From Gammaproteobacteria bacterium (lineage in GTDB: Bacteria; Pseudomonadota; Gammaproteobacteria; Steroidobacterales; Rariloculaceae), in contig JAJDWR010000014.1 of NCBI GenBank assembly GCA_022825505.1, forward strand, positions 1 to 55,301: 55,301 nt of DNA, in the 5' to 3' direction. Shown in pieces: positions 34,717-43,548 of the stretch; the stretch's first letter is position 1; the number at the start of each line of letters is the position of its first letter. The notes beneath the pieces are model-generated. The model saw only the letters and a list, made by a program, of their open reading frames with translations. It did no database searches and was not told where the DNA came from. The position numbers and the translations under genes were made by a program.

Positions 34717-35832
34717 TCAATCGCCGATGAACGCCTGGTAGGCGGATGAGCGCACCACCTCGATACCTTCATCGGCGCGCACCGCCAGGAGCGCGGCAAT
34801 CTCCTCGTGCTCGGCCAGCTCCATGCCCGCTACCGGCCCCAGTACCAGCAGTGCGGTCGCCAGTGCGTCCGCCCTGGCCGCAGTCGGGCTCACGACGGTG
34901 ACCGAGGCCAGATTGTGGGCGACGGGCCAACCGGTTCGAGGATCGATGACGTGGGAGTAGCGCCGGCCTCCGTGCTCGAAGAAGTTGCGGTAGTCACCCG
35001 ATGTGGCGACCGCGGCATCCCGGAGTGGTACGGCCCCGGCGACGCCCGAGCCGTCGGGGTTCTCGATGCCGATGGACCAGTCGCGGCCGTCGGCGTGGCG
35101 TCCGCGCGAGCGAACCTCGCCGCCGACCTCTACAAGATAGGCTTGAAGGCCGGCTTCGGATAGCAGTTCCCATATTCTGTCGACGGCATAACCCTTGGCG
35201 ACGGCGGAAAAATCCAGTCGCACGTCGGGTCGGGTGCGCCGCACTGCAGGCGGTGATTCACGCCATTGCAGGTGTGCGGACCCCGTGGCCTGCAGAAGCC
35301 TGCCCACCTCCTCCGGGTCCGGGATTCGCTCGGATGTCTCGCCGGCGCCGAATCCCCACAACACAACCAGCGGGCCCACGGTCGCATCGAATGCCCCGCC
35401 CGTAAGCTGACTCACCGAAACGGATTGTTCGAGAACAGCGAGAAAATCCGGCGAGACGCCGAACCACTCCACTCCGGGTTGTGCGTTGAATCGGCTTACT
35501 TCCGAATCCGGCCGATAGGTCGAGAAGAGGCTGTCCAGCCCCTCAAGCCGTGCCGCCACACGTTGCCGCAACGCTTCCAGGGCAACTGGGGAGTCGCCGG
35601 GAGGCGCCACGATGCGGACGGAGTACGAGGTCCCCATGGTTCGGCCGCGCAGATCCAGCGTTTCGGGCTCGTTGCCGCAGGCGGCCAGCATCAGCGCGAC
35701 CGCCATGGCGGCGGGCAGTCGGAACCGGCGAAACCGGCGAAACCGGCGGAAAGGGCGGAACGGGCGGAACCGGTAGAACCGGCAGAACTGCCGGAACCGG
35801 CGGGACAGGCGAAAGGGTTGCGGTTGATTCAC
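34717..35832 (-). CDS. apbE: FAD:protein FMN transferase (ApbE)
   Basis: The protein has the ApbE pattern: R-G-R-T-M-G-T-S-Y-S-V, F-S-A-V-A-K-G-Y-A-V-D, E-V-G-G-E-V-R, W-S-I-G-I-E-N-P, S-G-D-Y-R-N-F-F-E and Y-S-H-V-I-D-P-R-T-G-W-P-V, then D-A-L-A-T-A-L-L-V-L-G. ApbE attaches FMN covalently to periplasmic flavoproteins such as NqrB/NqrC or RnfG. A lipobox-like A-L-M-L-A-A-C follows a very basic N-terminus made of about ten Arg-Phe triplets. The start is uncertain: GTG 35832 is used here, and the same frame extends to 35913. It is divergent from the amidohydrolase gene. Confidence 0.9.
   Translation of the reverse strand: MNQPQPFRLSRRFRQFCRFYRFRPFRPFRRFRRFRRFRLPAAMAVALMLAACGNEPETLDLRGRTMGTSYSVRIVAPPGDSPVALEALRQRVAARLEGLDSLFSTYRPDSEVSRFNAQPGVEWFGVSPDFLAVLEQSVSVSQLTGGAFDATVGPLVVLWGFGAGETSERIPDPEEVGRLLQATGSAHLQWRESPPAVRRTRPDVRLDFSAVAKGYAVDRIWELLSEAGLQAYLVEVGGEVRSRGRHADGRDWSIGIENPDGSGVAGAVPLRDAAVATSGDYRNFFEHGGRRYSHVIDPRTGWPVAHNLASVTVVSPTAARADALATALLVLGPVAGMELAEHEEIAALLAVRADEGIEVVRSSAYQAFIGD
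35721..35815. repeat. Degenerate 9-base tandem repeat inside apbE
   Basis: About ten imperfect copies of a 9-base unit like AACCGGCGA lie within the 5' coding end of apbE on the minus strand. They encode repeats of Arg-Phe-Arg or Arg-Phe-Pro that extend the positively charged part of the lipoprotein signal. The repeat unit keeps the frame. Confidence 0.85.
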
Positions 35833-35911
35833 GGCATCATGGTACCAATGCCGGCAGTGGATTCGGGTTAAGCTATCCCGCAGAGTGCATGCTGAAACCC
35901 GGGAGAATCTC

Positions 35912-37642
35912 ATGAATCCACTTCATCGCGGCAAATGGTGCGGGATAGCGGTGCTGGCCGGGGTACTGTGGGCCTTGCAGTCCGCGGCTCAGGAAAGCCC
36001 CGATACTGTGTTTTTGAACGGGAAGATTCTTACGGTTGACGAAGGTTTCACGGTCGTGCAGGCCCTGGCGGTGACGGGTAACCGAATTTCCGCTGTCGGC
36101 AGCGACGCCGAGATCGAATCGCTTGCCGGCGACGGTACGCGCGTCATCGATCTGGATGGCCGCACAGCCATTCCGGGACTGATCGACAACCACAACCACC
36201 TCATCTTCAACGCGCCGACGTGGCCCAACGGGGTACGACTCGGGCGGGTGAGGACCCGGGAGGAGGCGCTGGAGCGCATCGCCGCGAAAGCAGTGGAACT
36301 GGGCCCCGGCGACGGGCCGGAGCACATCGTGTTCGCCATAGGCGGCTGGAACCCGGTGCAGTTCACGGACGACCAGCGCGAGTTCACCCGGCAGGAACTG
36401 GACGCCGTGGCGCCGGACAACCCGGTCTATACGCAGATCAGTTGGGGCACGGCGGTGCTGAATTCAAAAGCCATGGAACTGGGCGGCATCACCAACGACA
36501 TGCCGGACCCCGGCCCGGAAACGGGTGGACGGATCTGGCGCGATGCCGAAGGCAATGTCACGGGGAAATTTACCGGCAGCATCTTTCTCAAGTGGCAGTT
36601 GCGGCCGTTGTTTCCAGAAGTGACGGGCGAAACGGCGGTAGCCGGGCTGAAGGCCGAGATTGCCGACTATCTGAAGCTCGGCGTCACCACGTCAATGACC
36701 TACAACGGGCCGGAATTCCCGGAGGAGGGCCTGGAGTACATCCGCGAGCACCTGGTGGACACCGGCGAACTGGACATGCGCATCTACTACCCGCCGCATT
36801 TCGGCCGGAACGTGAGCGCCTGGACGCCGGAGGAGGTCCCGGGAATCGTCGAGGGTCTCGGAATACACAAGCCGTTCTCCGGGCCGGAGATGTACCAGAT
36901 GCTGCATTTCGGCGAACACGTATACCTGCCCGTTTCCGACACGTACGGTATGGGCGACCGGCCCTATCCCGACGACATGATGGAACAGTTTCGGGCGATC
37001 GCGACCGCCGCCGCACGGCACGGCTGGCAGGTGAACGAACACGTGAATCGCGACATTACCGTCAATCAGATGCTGGACATTTACGAGGAGATCAACGAGA
37101 CCTATCCCATAACGCACCTGCGGTGGCGGTTCGAGCACGCCCAGGGGCTTTCGAAGGAGGCCATCGAGCGGGCAAAGGCGCTGGGCATGGCCGTCGCGCT
37201 GCACAGTTCCGCTGCCATGAGTTCACCGGAGACACGCAACGGCAATCCGACGCGGGCCGCGCTGCTCGCCAGGCAGGACGCGCCCCCGCTTCGGTGGTAC
37301 CAGGAAAGCGGAATACCCTTCGGGCTCGGCTCCGATGCCCAGGTGGTGGCCCACGACTCGCCGTTCTTCACGCTGTACTGGGTCGTCTCGGGCAAGGATA
37401 CGTCGGGTCAGCAGTATTTCCGGCACGGCACGCTTACCCGCGAGGAAGCGCTGATCGCGCACACGCGCTCCAACGCCTGGCTCATGCACAAGGAAGATCT
37501 GCTCGGCACGCTGGAGGTCGGCAAGCTGGCCGATTTCGTGGTGCTCGACCGGGACTACATGACCATCCCGGCGGACCAGATTCGAGACCTGAACTCGGTA
37601 CTGACCATGGTGGATGGCCGGATCGCCTACGAGGCGCTGTAG
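35912..37642 (+). CDS. Secreted YtcJ-like amidohydrolase
   Basis: This 576-residue protein starts at ATG 35912 behind GGGAGAATCTC. A signal peptide ends L-Q-S-A-A-Q. The amidohydrolase fold is shown by V-F-L-N-G-K-I-L-T-V-D near the N-terminus, the metal motif G-L-I-D-N-H-N-H-L, H-V-N-R-D mid-protein, G-L-G-S-D-A near residue 477 and the C-terminal V-G-K-L-A-D-F-V-V-L-D-R-D. It resembles the YtcJ/metal-dependent hydrolase group with long inserts. The substrate is unknown. The next gene starts 44 bases downstream on the same strand. Confidence 0.9.
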   Translation: MNPLHRGKWCGIAVLAGVLWALQSAAQESPDTVFLNGKILTVDEGFTVVQALAVTGNRISAVGSDAEIESLAGDGTRVIDLDGRTAIPGLIDNHNHLIFNAPTWPNGVRLGRVRTREEALERIAAKAVELGPGDGPEHIVFAIGGWNPVQFTDDQREFTRQELDAVAPDNPVYTQISWGTAVLNSKAMELGGITNDMPDPGPETGGRIWRDAEGNVTGKFTGSIFLKWQLRPLFPEVTGETAVAGLKAEIADYLKLGVTTSMTYNGPEFPEEGLEYIREHLVDTGELDMRIYYPPHFGRNVSAWTPEEVPGIVEGLGIHKPFSGPEMYQMLHFGEHVYLPVSDTYGMGDRPYPDDMMEQFRAIATAAARHGWQVNEHVNRDITVNQMLDIYEEINETYPITHLRWRFEHAQGLSKEAIERAKALGMAVALHSSAAMSSPETRNGNPTRAALLARQDAPPLRWYQESGIPFGLGSDAQVVAHDSPFFTLYWVVSGKDTSGQQYFRHGTLTREEALIAHTRSNAWLMHKEDLLGTLEVGKLADFVVLDRDYMTIPADQIRDLNSVLTMVDGRIAYEAL

Positions 37643-37686
37643 CGAGCGCCAGGGTCGCCTTTCCCGTAAGAAGCCGCCTTCAGGGC

Positions 37687-39267
37687 ATGTCGAACAGGCG
37701 CGTCTATGTCGTTGTTGCGGCGGTCGCCGTTGCCGCAGTGGCAGTCTGGCAGGTACGCAACCACCGCGCGCTCCAGCGAGGCGCGGAACTGTCGGCGCTG
37801 TACTGCAGTTCCTGTCACCTTGAGCCGGTACCGGACATCCTGCCGCAGCGAAGCTGGGCCGCGGCCCTGGGTTACATGGGGTACTGGCTCGGCATCGAGG
37901 AAATCGGTTTTCTGGACGATGCGCCGGAGTTCGTTCGGTCCAACGTCAGCAGCCGGCTTGAAGTTCTCCGGCGCGACGGCGTATTTCCCGCTGCGCCCTT
38001 GCTGGGCGAGGAGGACTGGACGCTGCTGCGGCAGTACTACCTCCGAACGGCCCCCTCCGAGCCCCTGCCGCAGGTCGGCAAGCCGCCGCTCGACCGGGAA
38101 CTGCAGCGCTTCGAGATATTCCGCACCAGCTATCGCCAATCGTTCGCGATCACCACGATGGTACATGTCAGGGAGGAGACGGGCGATATCTTCGTTGGCG
38201 ACAGCCTCGCCCAGTTGCTGACAGTGCTCGACGGCAATGGCCGACTTCGCACATCCCGGCAGTTCCGCCCGGCGATCACGCCGGTGGACATCCGGTTCGC
38301 CGGCGATACGGCCTACCTGGGCTCCATCGGCGACCTGCTGGCCCAGCAGGAGGCCAATGCCGGGCCGGCCCATCTGGGCGCCCTGAGGCTGGTCAACGGC
38401 AGCATCGCCGATGCCACCTACGAAGTCGTGCTGGACGGGCTGTTCCGCATGGCCGATCTGGAAGTCGCGGATCTCAATGGCGACGGACGCATGGACTTCA
38501 TCGTCTGCGGGTTCGGATCCATCTTCGGCAGCGTCTCATGGTTCGAGTATCTGGAAAGCGGCAGCTACGAGGAGCATGTGCTGTTGCCCCTGCCGGGGGC
38601 CGTGAAGGCAAGGGTCCACGACTTCAACGGCGATGGCCTTCCCGACATCATGGTGCTCGTTTCCGATGCGCGGGAGGGCCTGCACCTGTTGATGAACGAG
38701 GGCGACGGAGAGTTCGAGCTGCGCACGGTTTTCGAGGCCGACTCCTCCTACGGACACACCTTCCTGGAACTGAACGACTTCAACGGCGACGGCCTGATGG
38801 ACGCACTGGTGGTCAATGGCGATAACGTGGATTCGGACCCCTACAACACGCCAAAGAACTACCATGGAGTGCGCATCTACCTCAATCTGGGCGACCTGCA
38901 GTTCGAGGAAGCCTTTTTCTACCCGATGTACGGGGCCTTTATCGCCAGATCTGCCGACTTCGATGCCGACGGCGACCTGGACATCGCCGCCGTGTCGTTC
39001 TATCCCGATTTTACCGACCCGCAGCGGGAATCCTTCGCCTACCTGGAGAATCAGGGCGGGTTGGAATTTCTCCCCTCCACAAACGACGAACTGAACGACG
39101 GCCGCTGGATGACCATGGATATCGGCGACGTCGACGGCGACACCGACGTGGATGTGGTTCTGGGCGGCAGTTACCTTGAGATCGGCCTGTTCGGCAATCC
39201 GGAGCTATACGACCAACTGGTGGAGTCGGGCGAGTCCGTGCTGATCCTGAAGAATACCCTTTACTGA
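37687..39267 (+). CDS. Membrane-anchored FG-GAP/VCBS protein with a c-heme motif
   Basis: This 526-residue protein starts at ATG 37687; the same frame runs back to 36220 but overlaps the amidohydrolase. An N-terminal anchor helix (V-Y-V-V-V-A-A-V-A-V-A-A-V-A-V) is followed by a single C-S-S-C-H c-type heme site. The rest is an FG-GAP-like propeller with at least five calcium loops: D-L-N-G-D-G-R, D-F-N-G-D-G-L (twice), D-F-D-A-D-G-D, D-V-D-G-D-T-D. The combination suggests a periplasmic electron-transfer or sensing protein. The neighbouring PQQ-type propeller gene is convergent. Confidence 0.85.
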   Translation: MSNRRVYVVVAAVAVAAVAVWQVRNHRALQRGAELSALYCSSCHLEPVPDILPQRSWAAALGYMGYWLGIEEIGFLDDAPEFVRSNVSSRLEVLRRDGVFPAAPLLGEEDWTLLRQYYLRTAPSEPLPQVGKPPLDRELQRFEIFRTSYRQSFAITTMVHVREETGDIFVGDSLAQLLTVLDGNGRLRTSRQFRPAITPVDIRFAGDTAYLGSIGDLLAQQEANAGPAHLGALRLVNGSIADATYEVVLDGLFRMADLEVADLNGDGRMDFIVCGFGSIFGSVSWFEYLESGSYEEHVLLPLPGAVKARVHDFNGDGLPDIMVLVSDAREGLHLLMNEGDGEFELRTVFEADSSYGHTFLELNDFNGDGLMDALVVNGDNVDSDPYNTPKNYHGVRIYLNLGDLQFEEAFFYPMYGAFIARSADFDADGDLDIAAVSFYPDFTDPQRESFAYLENQGGLEFLPSTNDELNDGRWMTMDIGDVDGDTDVDVVLGGSYLEIGLFGNPELYDQLVESGESVLILKNTLY

Positions 39268-39273
39268 ACGGCA

Positions 39274-41238
39274 CTACGGAAGGGCGAATACCACCAGTTT
39301 CTGGGCCTCGTCCGGGCTGGGGTCGTCCAGGGCGGATGCCGCTGCGGCGACGATGGCTACGTACTGTTTGCCGTCTCGCCCGCGATAAGTGATGGGATTG
39401 GCGAAGGCGCTCATATCCAACCGCGTCACCCAGAGTTCCTCCCCGGTGCGCGAGTCGAAGGCGCGGAACCGCCGGTCGTTGGTGGCGCCGATGAACACCA
39501 GTCCGCCCGCGGTCACCATGGGGCCGCCCATGCCCAGGCGCCCGGTGCGTTGCCTTTCCTCCGGCAGTTCTTCGGTGATGCCCAGCGGGACGTTCCAGGC
39601 GATCTCCCCGGTTGCGGCGTTCACCGCGACCAGGTTGCCCCAGGGCGGCTTGTTGCACGGCCAGGCGGACTCGCCGCCGCTCAGCGCGCTTCCCCGGGAC
39701 TCCGGTGGCGTCTCGTGCCACCAGAAGCGCGACAACGGGCCGTGGATACTGTTGCGCCAATAGCTGCCGGGATAGGCGGGATCTTCCTCGATCCAGCCGA
39801 AACTGCCCTCGTTCATGGTGTTCACGAATACGTAGTCCAACTCCGGGTCGGCCGCCGTGCCGCCCCAGTTGGCGCCGCCGATGGAGCCCGGGAAGACGAT
39901 GGTCGACGGCGCGTCGCTACCGGGTTCGCGAAATCCATACGGAGTAAAGGGTCCGTCGTTGCGGAATCCGCCGCTTTCCTCGTACACGCGCCGGCAGAAC
40001 CGCGCATGTTCTTCGGACGTGTCCTCCGGGCTGACGATGTCCTCGACGGAGAAGTCGACCCTGGCAATCGGGGGCGGCTTGACCGGGATCGGCTGGGTTG
40101 GCGAGGTCTGTTCGCCGGGCGCGTTGCTTTGCGGTACCGGGCGCTCCTCGATACCGAACACCGGTTCGCCCGTCTCCCGATTGAGGATGTACATGTAACC
40201 GGTCTTTCCGGCCAGGGCGAGAACGGGAACAGTCTCGCCGCCTACCTCCACATCCAGAAGGCTTGGCGCCGAAGGCAGATCGAAATCCCAGATGTCGTGA
40301 TGAATGGTCTGGTAGTGCCAGCGGCGCTCTCCGGTACGCACGTCCAGCGCGACGATGGAATCGCCGAAGAGGTTGTCACCGGGCCGGTCGCCGCCGTAGT
40401 AATCCGATGGGCCCGCGCTTTCGAATGTCGCGAACACGAGTTCACGTGATTCGTCCACGGTCAGCGAGAACGCCCAGTGGAACATGTTGGGCTGATCCCG
40501 CCAGGCGTCGCTTTCCCACGAGTCGTGTCCGGACTCGCCGGGTTGTGGCGTGGAATGAAAGACCCAGGCCTGAGCTCCTGTCCGCACATCGAAGGCGCGG
40601 ACGCTCCCCGGGCTCGTATTGGAGCCGACCAGCAGCAGGTCCTCGAAAACAACGGGCGCCCCGACATAGGCCACGGGCATGGTGCGCGACGTGGTATCGA
40701 GCGCTTCCGGAAAGATGACCAGCAGTTCCGCCCCCACCGTGATGAACAGCATTGGCGGGAGTTCACCGTCGCCGGGCCGCCAGGCGAGTCCGCGCCGCGA
40801 CGGCGGCACGCGCATTTCGTAACGCCAGAGTTCATCACCGGTGTCCGCCTCGAGCGCGACGACGTGATCGGCGCCTGCCAGGTACATGATGCCGTCGATC
40901 ACCAGCGGAACGAACTGCGAGCCTCCGCCCAGGTCGCCGGTGGTGACGTTGCGGCCCAAGGCGTATGACCAGGCTTCACGGAGTTCGTGGACATTTCCGG
41001 TGTCGATCCCGGTCAGCGGCGAGTATCGGGTACCGGCGAGATCGCGGTTGTAGCTGGGCCAGTCACCGGGTTCGGATCCCACCTGCTGGGCTACCGTCGG
41101 CGGGACGAGCAGCGCCCATGCCAGGATACTGCAGACGCGGTGTCCGGGGGCCACCAGGGGATTCGTTCTATCGGCTCTGACCGGTCGCAATGCAGCACAC
41201 TCTGCCTGGAAGTTGCAGCAGCACCTTATCAAATTCAT
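39274..41238 (-). CDS. PQQ-dependent dehydrogenase-like beta-propeller
   Basis: This roughly 654-residue secreted propeller has quinoprotein features: W-P-S-Y-N-R-D-L-A-G-T-R-Y-S-P-L, repeated A-L-D-V-R-T-G-E-R-R-W and A-V-N-A-A-T-G-E-I-A-W tryptophan-docking blades, H-H-D-I-W-D-F-D, and G-S-I-G-G-A-N-W-G-G. It resembles soluble PQQ sugar/alcohol dehydrogenases; no cytochrome domain is fused. Start is uncertain: ATG 41238, or GTG 41154, which gives a cleaner signal peptide; the frame from 41661 overlaps the divergent gene. The 3' end is 6 bases from the convergent FG-GAP gene. Confidence 0.85.
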   Translation of the reverse strand: MNLIRCCCNFQAECAALRPVRADRTNPLVAPGHRVCSILAWALLVPPTVAQQVGSEPGDWPSYNRDLAGTRYSPLTGIDTGNVHELREAWSYALGRNVTTGDLGGGSQFVPLVIDGIMYLAGADHVVALEADTGDELWRYEMRVPPSRRGLAWRPGDGELPPMLFITVGAELLVIFPEALDTTSRTMPVAYVGAPVVFEDLLLVGSNTSPGSVRAFDVRTGAQAWVFHSTPQPGESGHDSWESDAWRDQPNMFHWAFSLTVDESRELVFATFESAGPSDYYGGDRPGDNLFGDSIVALDVRTGERRWHYQTIHHDIWDFDLPSAPSLLDVEVGGETVPVLALAGKTGYMYILNRETGEPVFGIEERPVPQSNAPGEQTSPTQPIPVKPPPIARVDFSVEDIVSPEDTSEEHARFCRRVYEESGGFRNDGPFTPYGFREPGSDAPSTIVFPGSIGGANWGGTAADPELDYVFVNTMNEGSFGWIEEDPAYPGSYWRNSIHGPLSRFWWHETPPESRGSALSGGESAWPCNKPPWGNLVAVNAATGEIAWNVPLGITEELPEERQRTGRLGMGGPMVTAGGLVFIGATNDRRFRAFDSRTGEELWVTRLDMSAFANPITYRGRDGKQYVAIVAAAASALDDPSPDEAQKLVVFALP

Positions 41239-41329
41239 GGCGCCGTTGAACAAACAGCCATGCGCATCCTTGCACAGGGAATTCGTCCCGTGTTTTGATT
41301 GCGAGACGAATTCTTGATGGGAGAGGCGG

Positions 41330-42415
41330 ATGCTTGGAGGTCGTGATTTTGGGCGATGCGGTCGTCGTATCGTGCGCTGGGTGTTCATCTTGCCGGCCGC
41401 CATCTGGTCCTTCGGCTGTTCCGACGGTGGCCCGGCGCCGGATGGCGCCATGCTGGACGGTACCTTGCTGGTGACCGACCGGGCTTCCGGCAGCATCGCC
41501 TTCATCGATCTGGCAACGCGTGCCGAGGTTGCCAGGGTTCCGGTTGGAGAGATCATTCCACACGAGGTTGACGTATCGCCCGACGGTACGATGGCGCTCA
41601 CATCCGAATACGGGCCCAACGACCAGCCCGGTCGCCATGTCATTCTCATCGACGTGGCCACGGCCAGTGCCGTGGCAAGGATCGATCTCGGTCCCGATTC
41701 ACGACCCCATACCGCGCTGTTTCTCCCGGACGGGCGTCATGCCGTGGCGACGATGCAGGATTCCGACCAATTGGCACTGGTGGACCTGGAGGCGCAGACA
41801 GTGGTCAGGACCTATGCCACCGGCGGGCGCGAAGGCCATATGGTGCGCCTGAGCCCCGACGGGTCGCGAGCCTACGTCAGCAGCCGGCTCGGCGACGGGA
41901 CTTTTTCGGCCATCTTCCTGGAGGAGGACCGCGCTCCGGTCGTCATCGAAACCGGACCGGGCGCCGAAGGAATCGACGTTTCCGCCGACGGCAGCGAGAT
42001 ATGGGTTGCAAACCGCCAGGTGGAAACCATCTCCGTCATCGACGCGGAATCGCTGGAAATCGTCGAGACGCTTGAGTCCAGGCGTTTCACGGGACGTATC
42101 GAGATGGGGCCGGACGGTTTTGCCATCTCGCCCAACGGCGGTGGCGGCGGCGGGCCGGTGCCGCAGTACCTGCGCCTGTGGGATGTCGGGTCGAGGTCGC
42201 TGTTGACCGAGGTTTCGCTGGGCGACGAGCCCCGGGGTACCGCCTTCGGCGTCCTGATCCACGACGGCCTGGCCTTTGTCGGCGACCGTGGCGCGGGCGA
42301 GGTACTGACATTCAGCCTCGACGGCCTGACCGATCGCGAGGTGCTGGTTTCCGGCGTCGGCGACCCCGACGGCATGGCCTGGACGCCTGTCCGGGTCAAT
42401 GCAGCGACGGAGTAG
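41330..42415 (+). CDS. YVTN-type beta-propeller lipoprotein
   Basis: This 361-residue protein has an N-terminal lipoprotein-like signal (A-I-W-S-F-G-C-S-D) and propeller blades of the YVTN type: L-L-V-T-D-R-A-S-G-S-I-A-F-I-D-L, V-D-V-S-P-D-G-T-M-A-L-T, V-R-L-S-P-D-G-S-R-A-Y-V-S, and I-D-V-S-A-D-G-S-E-I-W-V-A-N. Such proteins bind substrates or act as scaffolds. It is divergent from the PQQ-type gene. The function is unknown. Confidence 0.83.
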   Translation: MLGGRDFGRCGRRIVRWVFILPAAIWSFGCSDGGPAPDGAMLDGTLLVTDRASGSIAFIDLATRAEVARVPVGEIIPHEVDVSPDGTMALTSEYGPNDQPGRHVILIDVATASAVARIDLGPDSRPHTALFLPDGRHAVATMQDSDQLALVDLEAQTVVRTYATGGREGHMVRLSPDGSRAYVSSRLGDGTFSAIFLEEDRAPVVIETGPGAEGIDVSADGSEIWVANRQVETISVIDAESLEIVETLESRRFTGRIEMGPDGFAISPNGGGGGGPVPQYLRLWDVGSRSLLTEVSLGDEPRGTAFGVLIHDGLAFVGDRGAGEVLTFSLDGLTDREVLVSGVGDPDGMAWTPVRVNAATE

Positions 42416-42427
42416 GGTGCGGGCCGA

Positions 42428-43537
42428 TCACTCGGGCGGTTGGTACACCGGCGGCACGCGGCAATCATTTGGGATGAATTCGTACTCCGGCGTGTAGTAC
42501 TTGAGCCAGCGAAGCGTCCAGGGACCCGTCATGTAGGCCGGGTCGGTGATAACCGTTTCCAACGCCAGCGCCGCGCCGATGTCGGGATCGTCCATGCGCC
42601 TGAAGGTCTCTACCATGGTGGTCCGGTCGCTCACGGGATTGCCCAGAGGACTGGTGTAGTTCTCCAGCAGCCGGCTTGACTCGATGACCAGCGTGTCGCC
42701 CTCGTATCGCGCCGTCGAGTAACCCAGATGGGTGTGTTCGATATCGCCGGGCGCCGGCGCGTCCAGCAGGATCTCGCGGCGGCCGCCGTACTCTTCGTAC
42801 TCCAGGATGATCCGGTCTTCCAGTTGCGTCATCCGCACGGGATGGGGCGTAAACGCCGCCTGACGGACCAGGCCCGGCGGCTCGCAGGCCACCACCGGGT
42901 CGCTGATGGGATCGAAAGCCGCCGCCGCGGCCGTGCCCGCCTCGTTGTAAGGAGGCGGTGTGCGGTCGCCGGGGCCGCCGCCCATTCCCATTGCGCCCGC
43001 CGCCATGCCGCCGCCGGGACCCATGGTCCAGGCGCCGGTGAAGTTCGGACGGCCGTCATCCAGCGTCAGCGCCAGGGGGGAGGCGCCTACCGGTTCGACA
43101 TAGTCGCTCTCGCCTTCCACGACCCGAATCAGGGAACCGTCCGCCGGGTTCAGCTCGGACATGTTGCCCAGCAGCACCATGGGCACGCCATTGCGGGCTT
43201 CCCTGCCGCTGATCCGCATGTACTGGCCCGGCTGGACGGTCTGAGCGGTCCAGCCGCGGCGCCGCATCAGGTTGGCTGCCGAGCCGCTGGCCCTCCACTC
43301 GGTCACTTCGCCGTCTTCGCCGACCACATCGAAGAAGACATCGATGTGGGGATTGGTGAAGTTGAAGTCGGTGACCGTCCCCTCGACCTCGATGATGTTC
43401 GTGGTAAATGCGGCGTTGGCGGAGTGGTGCGCATTGGCTCCTCCGGCCGCCAGAACAGTAGCCGCCAACGCCATCCCGGCGGCGCGGCGCCACAACGCCG
43501 CAGCCGTCAACACAGTTGTTGCTGCGCGATATTGCAT
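42428..43537 (-). CDS. Secreted two-domain protein, DUF6152 plus partner domain
   Basis: This 369-residue protein starts at ATG 43537; the frame to 43843 is unsupported. A signal peptide ends L-A-A-G-G-A-N-A, leaving His-His-Ser-Ala. The DUF6152 part has V-E-G-T-V-T-D-F-N-F-T-N-P-H-I-D-V-F-F and M-R-R-R-G-W-T. A Gly/Met-rich linker (M-G-P-G-G-G-M-A-A-G-A-M-G-M-G-G-G) joins the partner domain, recognised by D-P-V-V-A-C-E-P-P-G, L-G-Y-S-T-A-R-Y-E-G-D-T-L-V-I-E-S and V-E-T-F-R-R-M-D-D. This is the clearest fusion of the two families. It lies just beside the TonB-receptor gene at 43549. Confidence 0.83.
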   Translation of the reverse strand: MQYRAATTVLTAAALWRRAAGMALAATVLAAGGANAHHSANAAFTTNIIEVEGTVTDFNFTNPHIDVFFDVVGEDGEVTEWRASGSAANLMRRRGWTAQTVQPGQYMRISGREARNGVPMVLLGNMSELNPADGSLIRVVEGESDYVEPVGASPLALTLDDGRPNFTGAWTMGPGGGMAAGAMGMGGGPGDRTPPPYNEAGTAAAAAFDPISDPVVACEPPGLVRQAAFTPHPVRMTQLEDRIILEYEEYGGRREILLDAPAPGDIEHTHLGYSTARYEGDTLVIESSRLLENYTSPLGNPVSDRTTMVETFRRMDDPDIGAALALETVITDPAYMTGPWTLRWLKYYTPEYEFIPNDCRVPPVYQPPE

Positions 43538-43548
43538 CCGCCCAAGCC

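Noticed and set aside
35721..35815. CRISPR-like array
   Set aside because: The unit is 9 bases with no spacers and lies in the apbE frame.
36220..37686. Upstream extension of the FG-GAP protein to a 1015-residue frame
   Set aside because: It overlaps the well-supported amidohydrolase in another frame and has arginine-rich shadow composition; the anchor helix and heme site begin at ATG 37687.
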